From: Kineosporia aurantiaca JCM 3230
Lineage (GTDB): Bacteria; Actinomycetota; Actinomycetes; Actinomycetales; Kineosporiaceae
DNA length: 64,000 bases
Assembly: GCA_000719025.1 (NCBI GenBank)
Contig: JODP01000001.1
Span: forward strand, 558,001 to 622,000
Reading direction: 5' to 3'
Part shown: positions 52,829-62,004 of the stretch, in pieces
How the letters are laid out: each line of letters begins with the position of its first letter
Numbering within the stretch: the stretch's first letter is position 1
The notes under the pieces: generated by a model
Seen by the model: only the letters and a program-made list of their open reading frames with translations
What the model was told of the DNA's origin: nothing
Database searches by the model: none
Made by a program: the position numbers and the translations under genes

Positions 52829-53854
52829 TCAGGCGGCCGGAAGCTGCTTCGCCCCGGCCTGTTCCACGTCCGGTTTCACCGCGATGCCGGTGTCGGTGAG
52901 CTGGTGACCCTGGACGTCGGTGATCCGGACCGAGCCGCCGCACCCCTTGCCGTTGGCCGAGAGGAAGTAGTTGTAGCTCTGCCGCTGCAGGGTGATCCAG
53001 CCGCTGGAGGACTTCAGCTCGATCGTCCGGATCGGGTTGCGGTGGTTGCGCACCTGGATGCCGCACCACCACTGGGTCGAGCCGTCCTTGTAGACGTACT
53101 TCACCGGACCGGACAGCGCCGGGCTGACCAGCTTCCAGCTGATCGCGATCCGGCCCTTGCCCGGGTCGGCCAGCTTGGCGAAGGCCTGGGCGGAGAGGTC
53201 GAGGTGACCGGACTCGCAGCCCGGGCAGCTGTCCACGATCTTCACCCGCACGGTGTTGCCGGCCGGGCCGGTCACGTCCACGTAAGCGCCGCAGGCCTGC
53301 GAGTTCTGGTACTGGGGCATGTCCATCGCAGCAACCATCAGATCGCCGGTCGGATCGTAGGAGCAGTTGCCCGCGCCGGTCGCGTCGTAGAAGGTGGCGA
53401 CCCCGTCGTAGGTCTTACCGAACTTGACCTGATCACCCGCGGCGCTCTTCGGGGCCACCGCAGTGGTCGCCGGAACGGCGGTCTTCTTGGCCGGGGCGGT
53501 CTTTGCGGCTTGCTTCGCTTTGCGAACGGCCTTCTTCGCGGCGACCTTCTTCTTGGCCCCCGGCTTCGGGCTTGCCTTCCCGACGGCCTTCCCGACGGCC
53601 TTCCCGACGGCCTTCCCGCCAGCCTTCCCGCCAGCCTTCCCGGCCGGCTTCGCGGCGGCCGAAGCCGAAGGACCGGCGGTGGTGGGCGTGGCCTCGGGCC
53701 GGGTGTTGATCACCATGTCCGGCCGGGAGAGCACCAGGGAGGCCTCGCCCGCCTTGGACCCGGCCTGCGCGTAGAGCACCCCGCCGGTGACCAGCACGAC
53801 GGCGAACACGACCAGCGCCAGGCCGGCCCGGAGATCGATCTTCTTTCGCGACAC
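52829..53854 (-). CDS. Expansin-like secreted protein with Lys-rich repeat linker
   Basis: A 341-residue membrane-anchored or secreted protein. One N-terminal helix (residues 10-32) is followed by a Lys/Ala/Gly linker (about 60-125) built on GKAG/GKAV repeats and KKVAAKKAVRK runs. The C-terminal 200 residues are expansin-like: the six-stranded barrel motifs GVATFYDATGAGNCSYD and VKIVDSCPGCESGHLDLSAQAF with the catalytic-site Asp, and a CBM63-like domain (QWWCGIQVRNHRNPIRTIELK, with surface aromatics). Bacterial expansins loosen plant cell wall cellulose contacts without hydrolysis. GTG 53854 is used; a GTG at 53890 adds 12 residues. It is convergent with the cyclase gene, 7 bp apart. Confidence 0.88.
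   Translation of the reverse strand: MSRKKIDLRAGLALVVFAVVLVTGGVLYAQAGSKAGEASLVLSRPDMVINTRPEATPTTAGPSASAAAKPAGKAGGKAGGKAVGKAVGKAVGKASPKPGAKKKVAAKKAVRKAKQAAKTAPAKKTAVPATTAVAPKSAAGDQVKFGKTYDGVATFYDATGAGNCSYDPTGDLMVAAMDMPQYQNSQACGAYVDVTGPAGNTVRVKIVDSCPGCESGHLDLSAQAFAKLADPGKGRIAISWKLVSPALSGPVKYVYKDGSTQWWCGIQVRNHRNPIRTIELKSSSGWITLQRQSYNYFLSANGKGCGGSVRITDVQGHQLTDTGIAVKPDVEQAGAKQLPAA
53574..53645. repeat. 12-bp tandem repeat in the expansin linker
   Basis: Six consecutive 12-nt units starting GCCTTCCC: three end GACG, two end GCCA, the last ends GGCC. They code for the tetrapeptide repeats GKAV and GKAG. The near identity suggests recent slippage, so copy number may vary between strains. Confidence 0.85.
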
Positions 53855-53975
53855 GCTCGGGGATCCTGGTCGGCCCGGGATCAGGCGCACCTTCGGGGCG
53901 GGTTAAGAAAACCGCCGGCCGGGTTTGCGGACATCACCCAGCCGATTCCCAGGAACGGCCCGTTACCTTGACCGG

Positions 53976-54353
53976 ATGGAAGAGAACCGTGCTCGGCGGG
54001 TGGTCGACGCGCTGCGGGAACGAGGCATCGACGCGCGGATGGAGAAGGCCGGCGTCTACCAGTTCGGCCTCTGGATCCGGCTGCCCGGCGGCCGCGAGGC
54101 GATCTGGGACACCGACGGCTCGATCGGGCTGGAGGCCCAGGTGATGCGGGACGGGGTGCTGGTCGGCTACGTCCCGTCGATCCCCGGGTCCGAGGACTTC
54201 GACGAGCCGCAGGTGGTCGACGCGATCGCCCGCACCGACTACGACCAGCCGGTCGCCACCCAGCGCCGGACCGCGCCGGTACCGGCCGCCCCGCTGCCCC
54301 GCGAGGGCGGGGTGTTCCGGCGGTTCCTGGACGGTTTCCGCTACCGCGACTAG
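53976..54353 (+). CDS. Small hypothetical protein, probably leaderless
   Basis: A 125-residue soluble protein. It has a helix (NRARRVVDALRERGIDARM), then a beta-rich core (VYQFGLWIRLPGGREAIWDTDGSIGLEAQVM) and a basic end (VFRRFLDGFRYRD). No known domain is recognised. A -10-like TACCTT at 53963-53968 would put the transcript start about at the ATG, and there is no ribosome binding site, so translation is probably leaderless. It is closed by a bidirectional terminator. Confidence 0.65.
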   Translation: MEENRARRVVDALRERGIDARMEKAGVYQFGLWIRLPGGREAIWDTDGSIGLEAQVMRDGVLVGYVPSIPGSEDFDEPQVVDAIARTDYDQPVATQRRTAPVPAAPLPREGGVFRRFLDGFRYRD

Positions 54354-54386
54354 GCGACGGGACAACCGTCCCTCATTCAGAACGCC

Positions 54387-54420
54387 CGAAAGCCCGGCCC
54401 CTTAAGGGACCGGGCTTTCG
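54387..54420. terminator. Bidirectional terminator
   Basis: CGAAAGCCCGG (54387-54397) pairs with CCGGGCTTTCG (54410-54420), and CCCTT with AAGGG inside, broken by one C-A mismatch. It lies between two convergent genes. Confidence 0.8.
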
Positions 54421-54428
54421 AGGTGGGA

Positions 54429-56054
54429 TCAGGCGGCGTGTTCGGTGCTCGCCTTGGACTGCTTGGAGCTGGCCGTCGGCTTCGGCTGCGGCACCGGGTC
54501 GCACTGCTTGTCCGACTTCCGGCCGCTGACCCGCTTGGGCAGCGTGCCGTCCTTCAGATAGCTGGCGACGGTGTCGTCGGTGCAGGCGACGCCGTTCAGC
54601 GAGCCCGCGTGGGTGGTCCCGTTGACGCCCTCCACCAGCACCGACTTCGGGAACCGGCTGCGGACCTCGAGCGCGCCCGCGTACGGGGTGGCCGCGTCCT
54701 TGGTCTCGGCGATCAGCAGGATCGCCGGGGCCTTGGCCCCGTTGACCTTCACCGGCTTGCCGACGTCACCCTTCCAGGAGATGCAGGGCGCGTTGAACCA
54801 GGCGTTGGCCCAGGTCTCGAACGGGGCCTTGGCGTTGACCCGGGTGTTGTCCTTCTTCCACTTGGCCCAGCTCTTCGGCCACTGGACGTCGGTGCACTGG
54901 GTGGCCAGGTACATCGCGTACCCGTTGTCGGCGCCCTTGCCCTGCGGGTTCGAGTCGTCCCACATCGCCTTCAGGGTCTTCCAGTCACCGTCGTGCACCC
55001 AGCCGGCGAAGGCGTCCGCGACGTCCTCCCAGCCGAACACGTAGTACCCGGCGGACAGGAAGATGTCCGTCCACTCGTCGCCGCCGATCTTGCCGCCGGC
55101 CGCCTTCTTGTCCAGCCGGTGCAGCTGCTTGTAGTACTCCTTCTTCACCGCCGCGCCGGTCTTGCCCAGCTTGTAGGTGGCGTTGTTCTTGGCCACCCAG
55201 GCGAAGAACACGTCCATGTTCTTGTCGAACGCGACGTCCTGGTTGAGGTTCGCCTGGTACCAGACGTCCCGCGGGTCGACCACGCCGTCCAGCACCATCC
55301 GGCGCACCCGGGTCGGGTACTGGGTGGCGTAGACCTGGCCGAGGTAGCTGCCGTAGGAGAAGCCGTAGAAGTTCAGCTGCTTCTGGCCCAGCGCCTTCCG
55401 GATGACGTCCATGTCCTTGACGTTGTCCGTGGTCTTCAGGTTGTCCAGCAGCGCGCCGCCGGCCTTGGCGCAGGCCTGGGCGTAGCCCTTCGAGCGCTTC
55501 AGCCAGATCTTCTCGCCCTTGCTGGTCTTCGGCACGTACTTCGGCCGGTCGTACGAGGTGTAGTTGCCGTTGCAGGTCAGGGCGGGCTTGCTGGAGCCGA
55601 CGCCGCGCGGGTCGAACCCGATCCAGTCGTAGGCGTCACCGGCGTTGTCCGGCACGTACTGGCCGAGCGAGGACAGGGTCAGCCCGGAACCGCCCGGGCC
55701 GCCCGGGTTGACCAGCATGATGCCCTGGTAGTCGGCCTGCTTCACGGTGTGCGCAACCCGCGAGACCGCCAGCCGGATCTTGGTGCCCTTGGGCTTGGCG
55801 TAGTCGAGCGGGACCACCAGATACCCGCACTTGGCCTTGCGCGCCTGCAAGCTCTCGCTCGCGCACTTGCTCCACTTGATCGGGGGTGGGGTGTAGGACA
55901 CCTGGGTGGCGGCCGGCGCCTGGGCCACCGCCGCCTGCGCACCGGCCGCTGAGCTGCCGGAACCGCGCTGGGCGGCCAGGGCCGTACCCCCGGCCACGGT
56001 GGAGGCCACCAGTGCGGCGGAGGCCGCCATCACCACGAGCTTTTTCTTCACCAT
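54429..56054 (-). CDS. Secreted S33-family alpha/beta hydrolase (tripeptidyl aminopeptidase-like)
   Basis: A 541-residue exported serine peptidase-like enzyme. Signal peptide 1-28; oxyanion-hole strand GIMLVNPGGPGGSG; nucleophile elbow GFSYGSYLGQVYA; the catalytic Asp in LLIAETKDAATPYAGALEV; His in GTTHAGS, followed by a TAP-like C-terminal domain with paired Cys residues. This matches the SlpD/SlpE and Tap enzymes of streptomycetes that release tripeptides from secreted proteins. A Pro/Ser/Lys tail ends the protein. The ATG has GAGGGCGA directly upstream; a GTG one codon later fits spacing better. Confidence 0.9.
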   Translation of the reverse strand: MVKKKLVVMAASAALVASTVAGGTALAAQRGSGSSAAGAQAAVAQAPAATQVSYTPPPIKWSKCASESLQARKAKCGYLVVPLDYAKPKGTKIRLAVSRVAHTVKQADYQGIMLVNPGGPGGSGLTLSSLGQYVPDNAGDAYDWIGFDPRGVGSSKPALTCNGNYTSYDRPKYVPKTSKGEKIWLKRSKGYAQACAKAGGALLDNLKTTDNVKDMDVIRKALGQKQLNFYGFSYGSYLGQVYATQYPTRVRRMVLDGVVDPRDVWYQANLNQDVAFDKNMDVFFAWVAKNNATYKLGKTGAAVKKEYYKQLHRLDKKAAGGKIGGDEWTDIFLSAGYYVFGWEDVADAFAGWVHDGDWKTLKAMWDDSNPQGKGADNGYAMYLATQCTDVQWPKSWAKWKKDNTRVNAKAPFETWANAWFNAPCISWKGDVGKPVKVNGAKAPAILLIAETKDAATPYAGALEVRSRFPKSVLVEGVNGTTHAGSLNGVACTDDTVASYLKDGTLPKRVSGRKSDKQCDPVPQPKPTASSKQSKASTEHAA

Positions 56055-56194
56055 TCGCCCTCATGATCCATTTCGGAATTCTCAGGTAATCCGCAGAGTG
56101 TTCCGTCACCCTGTCCGATTCGCAAGAGAAGATCCGTAGTATTGAGGGACGATTGTCACGTTGGGTAATCATTTTGGTCCGGCCGACCGGCAAA

Positions 56195-56230
56195 CGAGAA
56201 CGGACCGGCACCATGGCCGGTCCGTTCTCG
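56195..56230 (-). terminator. Terminator of the chemotaxis operon
   Basis: CGAGAACGGACCGGC (56195-56209) is the exact complement of 56216-56230, a 15-bp stem with a 6-nt loop, 13 bp after the cheX-like stop. Confidence 0.88.
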
Positions 56231-56242
56231 TCACCCCATCGG

Positions 56243-56764
56243 TCAGTGGGCGCTCAGCTCCGCCTCGTGCTGCGGTGACCCGAAGGGCCAACGGGTCTGC
56301 GGGTCGGCCGAGTGCAGCGGCATGACCACCAACTCCACCACGTTCCCCAGCAGACTGGCGCCGACCCGGACCGCGTCCGGCGAGTCCCCTTCGTGCTCGA
56401 AGGCCAGCTGGGCGGACGGCAGCGAGAGCTGGCCGTTGTGACACAGCAGCGACTTCACGTTGCCCCCCGCGATGTTCCCGAGTTCGGCGATCACCTCGAG
56501 CATGTCGTCCGGGGCCGGTTCGGCCACCCCCAGCAGGGTGGCCGCCAGGGTGGTGATCAGGGTGCCCTCGGCCCGCACGTCGACCCCGAGGAAGGACTTG
56601 TCCTCCGGGTCCTGGATCACCAGCCGGGAGACGGCCAGGCCGACCGCCGCGGGCAGCGTCTCGCCGGTCGGCTCGGCCTGCTCGCCGAGCACCGAGGCGA
56701 TCATCTCGACCAGCAGCAGCTCCAGGTCCTCCCGCGCCGCCGCGAGGTCCGCGGGGTCGATCAC
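56243..56764 (-). CDS. CheX-like chemotaxis phosphatase
   Basis: A 173-residue soluble protein of the CheC/CheX family, which dephosphorylates CheY-P. The active-site helix is DDMLEVIAELGNIAGGNVKSLL, with the conserved E-x2-N. GTG 56764 overlaps the cheR stop by 4 bp. It is the last gene of the receptor-cheY-cheR-cheX operon. Confidence 0.85.
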   Translation of the reverse strand: MIDPADLAAAREDLELLLVEMIASVLGEQAEPTGETLPAAVGLAVSRLVIQDPEDKSFLGVDVRAEGTLITTLAATLLGVAEPAPDDMLEVIAELGNIAGGNVKSLLCHNGQLSLPSAQLAFEHEGDSPDAVRVGASLLGNVVELVVMPLHSADPQTRWPFGSPQHEAELSAH

Positions 56765-57585
56765 GCGCCACCTCCCAGATGCTGGAAGACCACGGCCCGG
56801 TCGACCTCGACCCGCTTCCAGTTCGGGCCGAGCGAGGGCGCCGTCTCGGCCCCGCCGAGCACCAGGTAGCCGCCCGGCCGCAGCACCGCGCGGCAGTTCT
56901 CGATCACCTTCTTCTTGGTCGGCGGATCGAAGTAGATCAGCACGTTGCGCAGGAAGATGATGTCGCACTGGGGATGGCCGATCGGGGCCTGGGCCAGGTT
57001 GCCCCACTTGAACGAGGCCAGGTCGCGGACCTCCTTCTTCAGCACCCAGTCGCGGCCGACCTGGTCGAAGTACTTGACCAGGTAGGGCACCCGCAGCCCC
57101 CGGTTGATCTCGAGCTGGCTGTACTTGCCGGCGCTGGCCCGCTCGACCATCTTGTGCGAGATGTCGGTGCCGACCACCTTGGCCTGGAAGCCGGGGTTGC
57201 GGGGCAGCCAGTCCAGCAGCAGCATCGCCAGCGAGTAGCCCTCCTGCCCGGACGAGCAGGCCGCCGACCAGACGGTGATCTTCTTGGTCAGCGAGGTCTT
57301 GGCGACGTCCGGCAGGAGCTGCTTGGAGAACACGTCGAACGGCGCGGTGTCCCGGAACCACAGGGTCTCGTTGGTGGTCAGCGCGTCGATCACCGAGTCG
57401 ATCAGCTTCTGGTCGCCGCGGCGCAGCCGGGCCACGAAGGCGCTGAGGTCGTTCTCCCCGCTGGTCCGCATCAGCGGCACCAGCCGCGACTCGACCAGGT
57501 ACTCCTTGCCCGGCTGCAGATCGATCGCGCTGCGCTGGCGTACCAGGTCGGCCACGAAGGTGAAGTCCGTGGTCGCGATGCTCAT
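56761..57585 (-). CDS. cheR: CheR-type protein-glutamate methyltransferase
   Basis: A 274-residue enzyme that methylates receptor Glu residues using S-adenosylmethionine. The N-domain has LTTNETLWFRDTAPF, and the Rossmann part has ITVWSAACSSGQEGYSLAM (cofactor loop), KVVGTDISHKMVERASAGKYS and CDIIFLRNVLIYFD. Length is normal. It overlaps cheY and cheX by 4 bp on either side. Confidence 0.93.
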   Translation of the reverse strand: MSIATTDFTFVADLVRQRSAIDLQPGKEYLVESRLVPLMRTSGENDLSAFVARLRRGDQKLIDSVIDALTTNETLWFRDTAPFDVFSKQLLPDVAKTSLTKKITVWSAACSSGQEGYSLAMLLLDWLPRNPGFQAKVVGTDISHKMVERASAGKYSQLEINRGLRVPYLVKYFDQVGRDWVLKKEVRDLASFKWGNLAQAPIGHPQCDIIFLRNVLIYFDPPTKKKVIENCRAVLRPGGYLVLGGAETAPSLGPNWKRVEVDRAVVFQHLGGGA

Positions 57586-57953
57586 CGTTCGATCAACCCC
57601 AGCATCTCCAGCTTCTCGGCGATGACCTCGTCGGTGAAGGGCTTGATCACGTACTCGTGGGCCCCGGCGGCCAGCGCCCGGACGATGTTGGCCTGCTCGC
57701 TCTCGGTGGTGACCATCATCAGCACGACATCCCGGTACTCCGGGTTCTGCCGGCACTTCTTGATGAACGTCAGCCCGTCCATGACCGGCATGTTCCAGTC
57801 GACCAGGGCCACCTCGGGGCGGGCCCCGGCGTCCAGGGCGGCCAGGGCCTCGGCTCCGTCGCCGGCCTGAACCACGTCGAAGTTCAGGTTGGTCAGGAGC
57901 TTGGTCAGGATGGTCCGCATCACCCGTGAGTCGTCGACGACTAGTGCCTGCAT
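57582..57953 (-). CDS. cheY: CheY-type single-domain response regulator
   Basis: A 123-residue receiver. The acidic pair is in ALVVDDSRVMRTILTKLL, the phospho-acceptor Asp in VALVDWNMPVMDGLTF (about residue 54), the Thr in VTTESE and the Lys in YVIKPF. No output domain. ATG 57953; an upstream frame extension to 58004 overlaps the receptor and is not used. Confidence 0.92.
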   Translation of the reverse strand: MQALVVDDSRVMRTILTKLLTNLNFDVVQAGDGAEALAALDAGARPEVALVDWNMPVMDGLTFIKKCRQNPEYRDVVLMMVTTESEQANIVRALAAGAHEYVIKPFTDEVIAEKLEMLGLIER

Positions 57954-58000
57954 GATCCGCCTATCTCTCTCGTGCTGCCGGTCGATGGGTTGCTCGGTGG

Positions 58001-59677
58001 TCACAGCCGGAAGCGGGACACCAGCTGACGTAGGTCCGCCGACAGCCCGGAGAGCTCCCCGGCCGCCGTCTCGGCGGCCAGGATGCTGTCGGTGGAGGCG
58101 TGGGCCGCGTTCGCCACCGCGTCCACGCTGGCGGCGATGCTGGACGAACCCGCCGCCGCCTCGGTGATGCTGCGGGAGATCTCCGAGGTGGTGGCGGTCT
58201 GCTCCTCGACCGCCGAGGCGATCGTGGTCTGGTAGGAGTTGACGTCCTCGATCGTCTGCGAGATGCGGGCGATCGCGTCGACGGCCTCCTGGGTGTCGGC
58301 CTGGATCGCCTCGACCCGGTGCGAGATGTCCTCGGTGGCCCGGGCGGTCTCCTGGGCCAGCTGCTTGACCTCCTCGGCGACCACCGCGAAGCCCTTACCG
58401 GCCTCCCCGGCCCGGGCCGCCTCGATGGTCGCGTTCAGGGCCAGCAGGTTGGTCTGCTCGGCGATCGAGGTGATCGCCTTGACCACGTTGCCGATCTCGA
58501 TGCTGGAGTCGCCGAGCTTGGCCACCGTGGCCCGGGCGGTGACCGCCTCGTTCACCGCGCTGGCGGCGACCCGGACGGCCTCCGCCGAGGAGGAGGCGAT
58601 CTCCCGGATGCTGGCGGTCATCTCCTCGGTTCCGGCTGCCACCGTGTGCACGTTGCTGGACACCTCGTTGGCCGTCCCGGCCAGGCCGGAGGCCTGGTTG
58701 GAGGTGGTGTCGGCGTTCGCCGAGATCTGCCCGGAGATCGTGCCGAGGTTGCGGGCGCTGTCGGACAGCGTGCCCGAGGTGCGGTCGATCTGGACCATCG
58801 CCGAGCGCAGCGAGATCGTCGCCTCGTTCAGCGCCAGCGCCATCTGCCCGATCTCGTCCCGGCTGCTCACCTCGGCGGTGGCGGACAGGTCGCCGTTGGC
58901 CAGGGCGACCAGGGAGCCGCGCAGCCGGTTCACCGGGCGGGCGACCAGCCGGGCGATGCCCAGGCCGCCGATCATCAGGATCACCGCGCCGAGGCCGGTG
59001 AGCAGCCAGATCCGGATCGCCGCGCTGTGCGCGTCGTCGCCGGACCGGCCCACCTGGTCGGCCATCGCGGTGGTCAGGTCCGCGGTGACGGTGGCGATGT
59101 CGTCCCGGACCGCGTTGGCCACCGGGTCGAAGTCGGCCGAGACCTGCTTGGTGTAGGCGTCGAGCTGGGCGGTGGTCAGGTTCAGGTTCTTCGCGGTCGG
59201 CAGCAGCTCGGTCTGCCAGAGCTGCCAGGACTGCTCGGCCTCGGGGATGATCTTGTCGCTCAGCAGCTTCAGGTCGGCGGCCGGAAGGGCCATCCCCTGA
59301 AGCTGTTTGAGCGAGGTCAGGGAGTCGTTGTAGTTGTCCTCGGCGCTGCTGACCGCCTTGTCCCGGGAGGCCGCGTCCTGGGCCAGTGCGGTGCTGTAGA
59401 TGTACCGGCGGAACCCGCTGAAGTTGGCCCGGGCGTCCAGGACGGTGGTGGCGCCCTTGGCGGTGACGTTGACGATCTGCTCGCCGGTGTTCTGCACGCT
59501 GTTCACGGCGAGCTGACCGGTCAGGCCGACCACCACGGTCAGCACCACGGAGACGGCGGCCAGCGTGAGGATCTTGACGCCGATCCGGAGGTCGGCGAGG
59601 AACCGGAAGGGGGAGGACCGGACTGCGGGCGCACCGATCGTGGGGCGCGACGACATCAGGTCGGTGGCGGCGGTCAT
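58001..59677 (-). CDS. Methyl-accepting chemotaxis receptor
   Basis: A 558-residue transmembrane receptor. A helix near residues 33-55, a four-helix-bundle sensory domain (to about 215), a second helix (about 218-240), HAMP (VARPVNRLRGSLVALANGDLSATAEVSSRDEIG) and a cytoplasmic coiled coil. The signalling tip is the near-invariant AEQTNLLALNATIEAARAGE and GFAVVAEEVKQLAQETARAT. The ligand is unknown. It starts an operon with cheY, cheR and cheX, but the window holds no cheA or cheW, so the core kinase must be elsewhere. Confidence 0.93.
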   Translation of the reverse strand: MTAATDLMSSRPTIGAPAVRSSPFRFLADLRIGVKILTLAAVSVVLTVVVGLTGQLAVNSVQNTGEQIVNVTAKGATTVLDARANFSGFRRYIYSTALAQDAASRDKAVSSAEDNYNDSLTSLKQLQGMALPAADLKLLSDKIIPEAEQSWQLWQTELLPTAKNLNLTTAQLDAYTKQVSADFDPVANAVRDDIATVTADLTTAMADQVGRSGDDAHSAAIRIWLLTGLGAVILMIGGLGIARLVARPVNRLRGSLVALANGDLSATAEVSSRDEIGQMALALNEATISLRSAMVQIDRTSGTLSDSARNLGTISGQISANADTTSNQASGLAGTANEVSSNVHTVAAGTEEMTASIREIASSSAEAVRVAASAVNEAVTARATVAKLGDSSIEIGNVVKAITSIAEQTNLLALNATIEAARAGEAGKGFAVVAEEVKQLAQETARATEDISHRVEAIQADTQEAVDAIARISQTIEDVNSYQTTIASAVEEQTATTSEISRSITEAAAGSSSIAASVDAVANAAHASTDSILAAETAAGELSGLSADLRQLVSRFRL

Positions 59678-59704
59678 GACAGCGCGGTCCTATGGCCTTC
59701 CGGT

Positions 59705-59752
59705 GCGGGGGCGGGCAATTGCCTCCTGACCCCATCGGCAGCCCGCCCCCGC
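59705..59752 (-). terminator. Hairpin after the second MMPL gene
   Basis: GCGGGGGCGGGC (59705-59716) is the exact complement of GCCCGCCCCCGC (59741-59752), with a 24-nt loop. It separates the exporter from the chemotaxis operon downstream. Confidence 0.65.
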
Positions 59753-59766
59753 TCCTGAAGCCGGCG

Positions 59767-61938
59767 TCACACCGGGTGCTTCTCCTGTTCCAGCTGCTTC
59801 TCCAGCCCGGCGCCCTCCACGTCCAGGTGCGGCAGCACCCGGTCCAGCCACTTCGGGATCCACCAGGCGGCGTTGCCGAGCAGCGCGAGAACCGCCGGGA
59901 CCAGGATCATCCGGACCACGAAGGCGTCGACGAACACGCCCACCGCCAGGGCCAGGGCGATCGGCTTGATGTTGGCGTCGCCCTCCGGCACGAACGCGGC
60001 GAACACCGAGACCATGATCAGCGCGGCCGCGGTCACCACCCGGGAGCCGGTGGCGAAACCCCGGTCCAGGGCCCGGCGGGCGTCGCCGCCGTGGACGAAC
60101 TCCTCGCGGATCCGGGAGACCAGGAAGACCTCGTAGTCCATTGCCAGCCCGAACAGCACGCCCATCAGGATGATCGGCATGAAGCTGATCACCGGGCCGA
60201 CCCGCTGCACCCCGAGAAGGTCCGAGAGCCAGCCCCATTCGAACACCGCCGAGACCGCGCCGAACGAGGCCCCGACCGAGAGCAGGTAACCCAGGGCCGC
60301 TTTCACCGGCACCGCGACCGACCGGAAGACCGCACCGAGCAGGATCAGCGAGAGGCCGACGACCAGGAGGCCGAACGGCAGCAGGGCGTCGCCGAGCCGG
60401 TCGGAGACGTCGATCGCGATCGCGGTCTGCCCGGTGACCCCGACCTCGATCCCGTACTTCTGCTCCAGAGCCGGTGCCTGGTCGCGGATCTCGCGCACCA
60501 GGTCGGCGGTCGCCGAGGAGGTCGCGCTGCCGGTCGGCACCAGGGCCACCACGGCCTCGTCGCCGGAGGAGTTCACCGCCGCCGAGCTGACCCCGGCCAC
60601 GTCCTTCAGCCCGCCCAGTTCGGTGGACAGTTCGGTGAGCAGGGTCTTCGCGTCGGCCCCGGCCGGGATCCCGGCGGTGACCAGGAGCGGGGCGTTGGCG
60701 CCGGGGCCGAAGTGCAGGGCCACCAGGTCGAACGCCTTGCGCTGGGTGGTGTCCGAGGCGGCACTGCCGTTGTCGGTCAGGGCCAGGTGCAGGTCCTTGG
60801 CCGGGACGGCGAGCAGGCCGACCCCGACTACCACGACCAGGACGGTCAGCGCGGGCCAGCGAACCACGGTGCGCAGCCAGGCATTCGCGAACCGGTGCCG
60901 CTGTGCGTGGTCCTCACCGGCGTCCTTCGGGATCAGCCGGGCGCCCAGGAAACCGAGCAGAGCGGGCAGCAGGGTGAGCGCCACCAGCACGGCGACCAGC
61001 ACCGCCCCGGCCGCGGCCACCCCCATCACGGTCAGGAACGGGATGTTCGCGACCGCCAGGCCGACCAGCGCGATCATCACGGTCAGGCCGGCGAACACCA
61101 CCGCCGAGCCGGCCCGGGCCACCGCCCGGGCGGCCGACTCCTCCGGGTCCAGTCCCTCGCGCAACTGGTCCCGGTGCCGGGAGACGATCAGCAGCGCATA
61201 GTCGATCCCGACGGCCAGCCCGATCATCAGCGCCAGCAGCGGCACCGTGCTGGAGATGTCGACCAGCGGGGTGGCGGTGAAGATCGCCGCCATCGCGATC
61301 CCGACCCCGAGCAGCGCGGTCAGCAACGGCAGCCCGGCCGCCAGGATCGAGCCGAAGGTGACGATCAGGACGATCAGCGCGACCACCACGCCGATCCCCT
61401 CGGTCGGGGTGACCGAGGGCAGCGAGACCGCGAACACCTCGCCGCCGAACTCGACCGTGGCCCCCGCGGCCCGGATCGGCTGGGCCGCCGCCTGGATGTC
61501 GTCGCGCAGCGCGTCCTGGTGGTTGCGCCAGTCGCCCTCGGTCTGGACGGTGGCCAGAGCCACCGTGCCGTCCTGCGCGATGGCCCCCTTGACCTGCGCG
61601 TTGTACGGGTCGACGACCGCCGTTACGCCGTCGACCTTGGCGATCGCGGCGAGCGAGCCCTCCACCGCCTGCTTCATCGTGGCACTGGTCACCGAACTGC
61701 CCGAGGGAGCGACGACGACCATCTGGGCCTGACCGCCGGCCAACTGCGGGAACCGGTCGGCGAGCTGGTCGAGGGCCTTCTGCGAGGCAGTGCCCGGGAT
61801 CTCGAACTGGTTGGTGGTGCCGCTACCGAGGGTGGCGGCGCCGACGGCGAGCGCAACCAGGACGAGCACCCAGAGGGCGGCGACCAGCCGGCGCCCTCGG
61901 TAGGCGCGCCGGCCGAGCGCGTAGAGCAGCGTGGACAT
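59767..61938 (-). CDS. MMPL/RND-family membrane exporter (second copy)
   Basis: A 723-residue membrane pump with two halves. The first loop starts TTNQFEIPGTASQKALDQL; helix signatures are GLAVGIDYALLIVSRHRDQL and GLAMDYEVFLVSRIREEF, which hold the coupling Asp residues. It is divergent from a TetR gene, and two tandem palindromes fill the shared promoter region. It resembles the first MMPL gene of the window in layout but is a different protein with different operators. Confidence 0.9.
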   Translation of the reverse strand: MSTLLYALGRRAYRGRRLVAALWVLVLVALAVGAATLGSGTTNQFEIPGTASQKALDQLADRFPQLAGGQAQMVVVAPSGSSVTSATMKQAVEGSLAAIAKVDGVTAVVDPYNAQVKGAIAQDGTVALATVQTEGDWRNHQDALRDDIQAAAQPIRAAGATVEFGGEVFAVSLPSVTPTEGIGVVVALIVLIVTFGSILAAGLPLLTALLGVGIAMAAIFTATPLVDISSTVPLLALMIGLAVGIDYALLIVSRHRDQLREGLDPEESAARAVARAGSAVVFAGLTVMIALVGLAVANIPFLTVMGVAAAGAVLVAVLVALTLLPALLGFLGARLIPKDAGEDHAQRHRFANAWLRTVVRWPALTVLVVVVGVGLLAVPAKDLHLALTDNGSAASDTTQRKAFDLVALHFGPGANAPLLVTAGIPAGADAKTLLTELSTELGGLKDVAGVSSAAVNSSGDEAVVALVPTGSATSSATADLVREIRDQAPALEQKYGIEVGVTGQTAIAIDVSDRLGDALLPFGLLVVGLSLILLGAVFRSVAVPVKAALGYLLSVGASFGAVSAVFEWGWLSDLLGVQRVGPVISFMPIILMGVLFGLAMDYEVFLVSRIREEFVHGGDARRALDRGFATGSRVVTAAALIMVSVFAAFVPEGDANIKPIALALAVGVFVDAFVVRMILVPAVLALLGNAAWWIPKWLDRVLPHLDVEGAGLEKQLEQEKHPV

Positions 61939-61987
61939 TCGGGTTCTCCCATCGCCGCCCCGGGCAGCGAGCGGCCGGACAAGTTCG

Positions 61988-62001
61988 ATACAGGTCTGTA
62001 T
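61988..62001. promoter_or_regulatory. TetR operator A (ATACAG-N2-CTGTAT)
   Basis: A perfect 14-bp palindrome in the divergent promoter region of the second MMPL/TetR pair, 50 bp upstream of the exporter start. Confidence 0.72.
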
Positions 62002-62004
62002 TCA

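Noticed and set aside
52829..53975. ydaO-type c-di-AMP riboswitch in front of the expansin gene
   Set aside because: Such switches often precede wall genes in actinobacteria, but the gap is only about 120 bp and the conserved ydaO segments were not seen.
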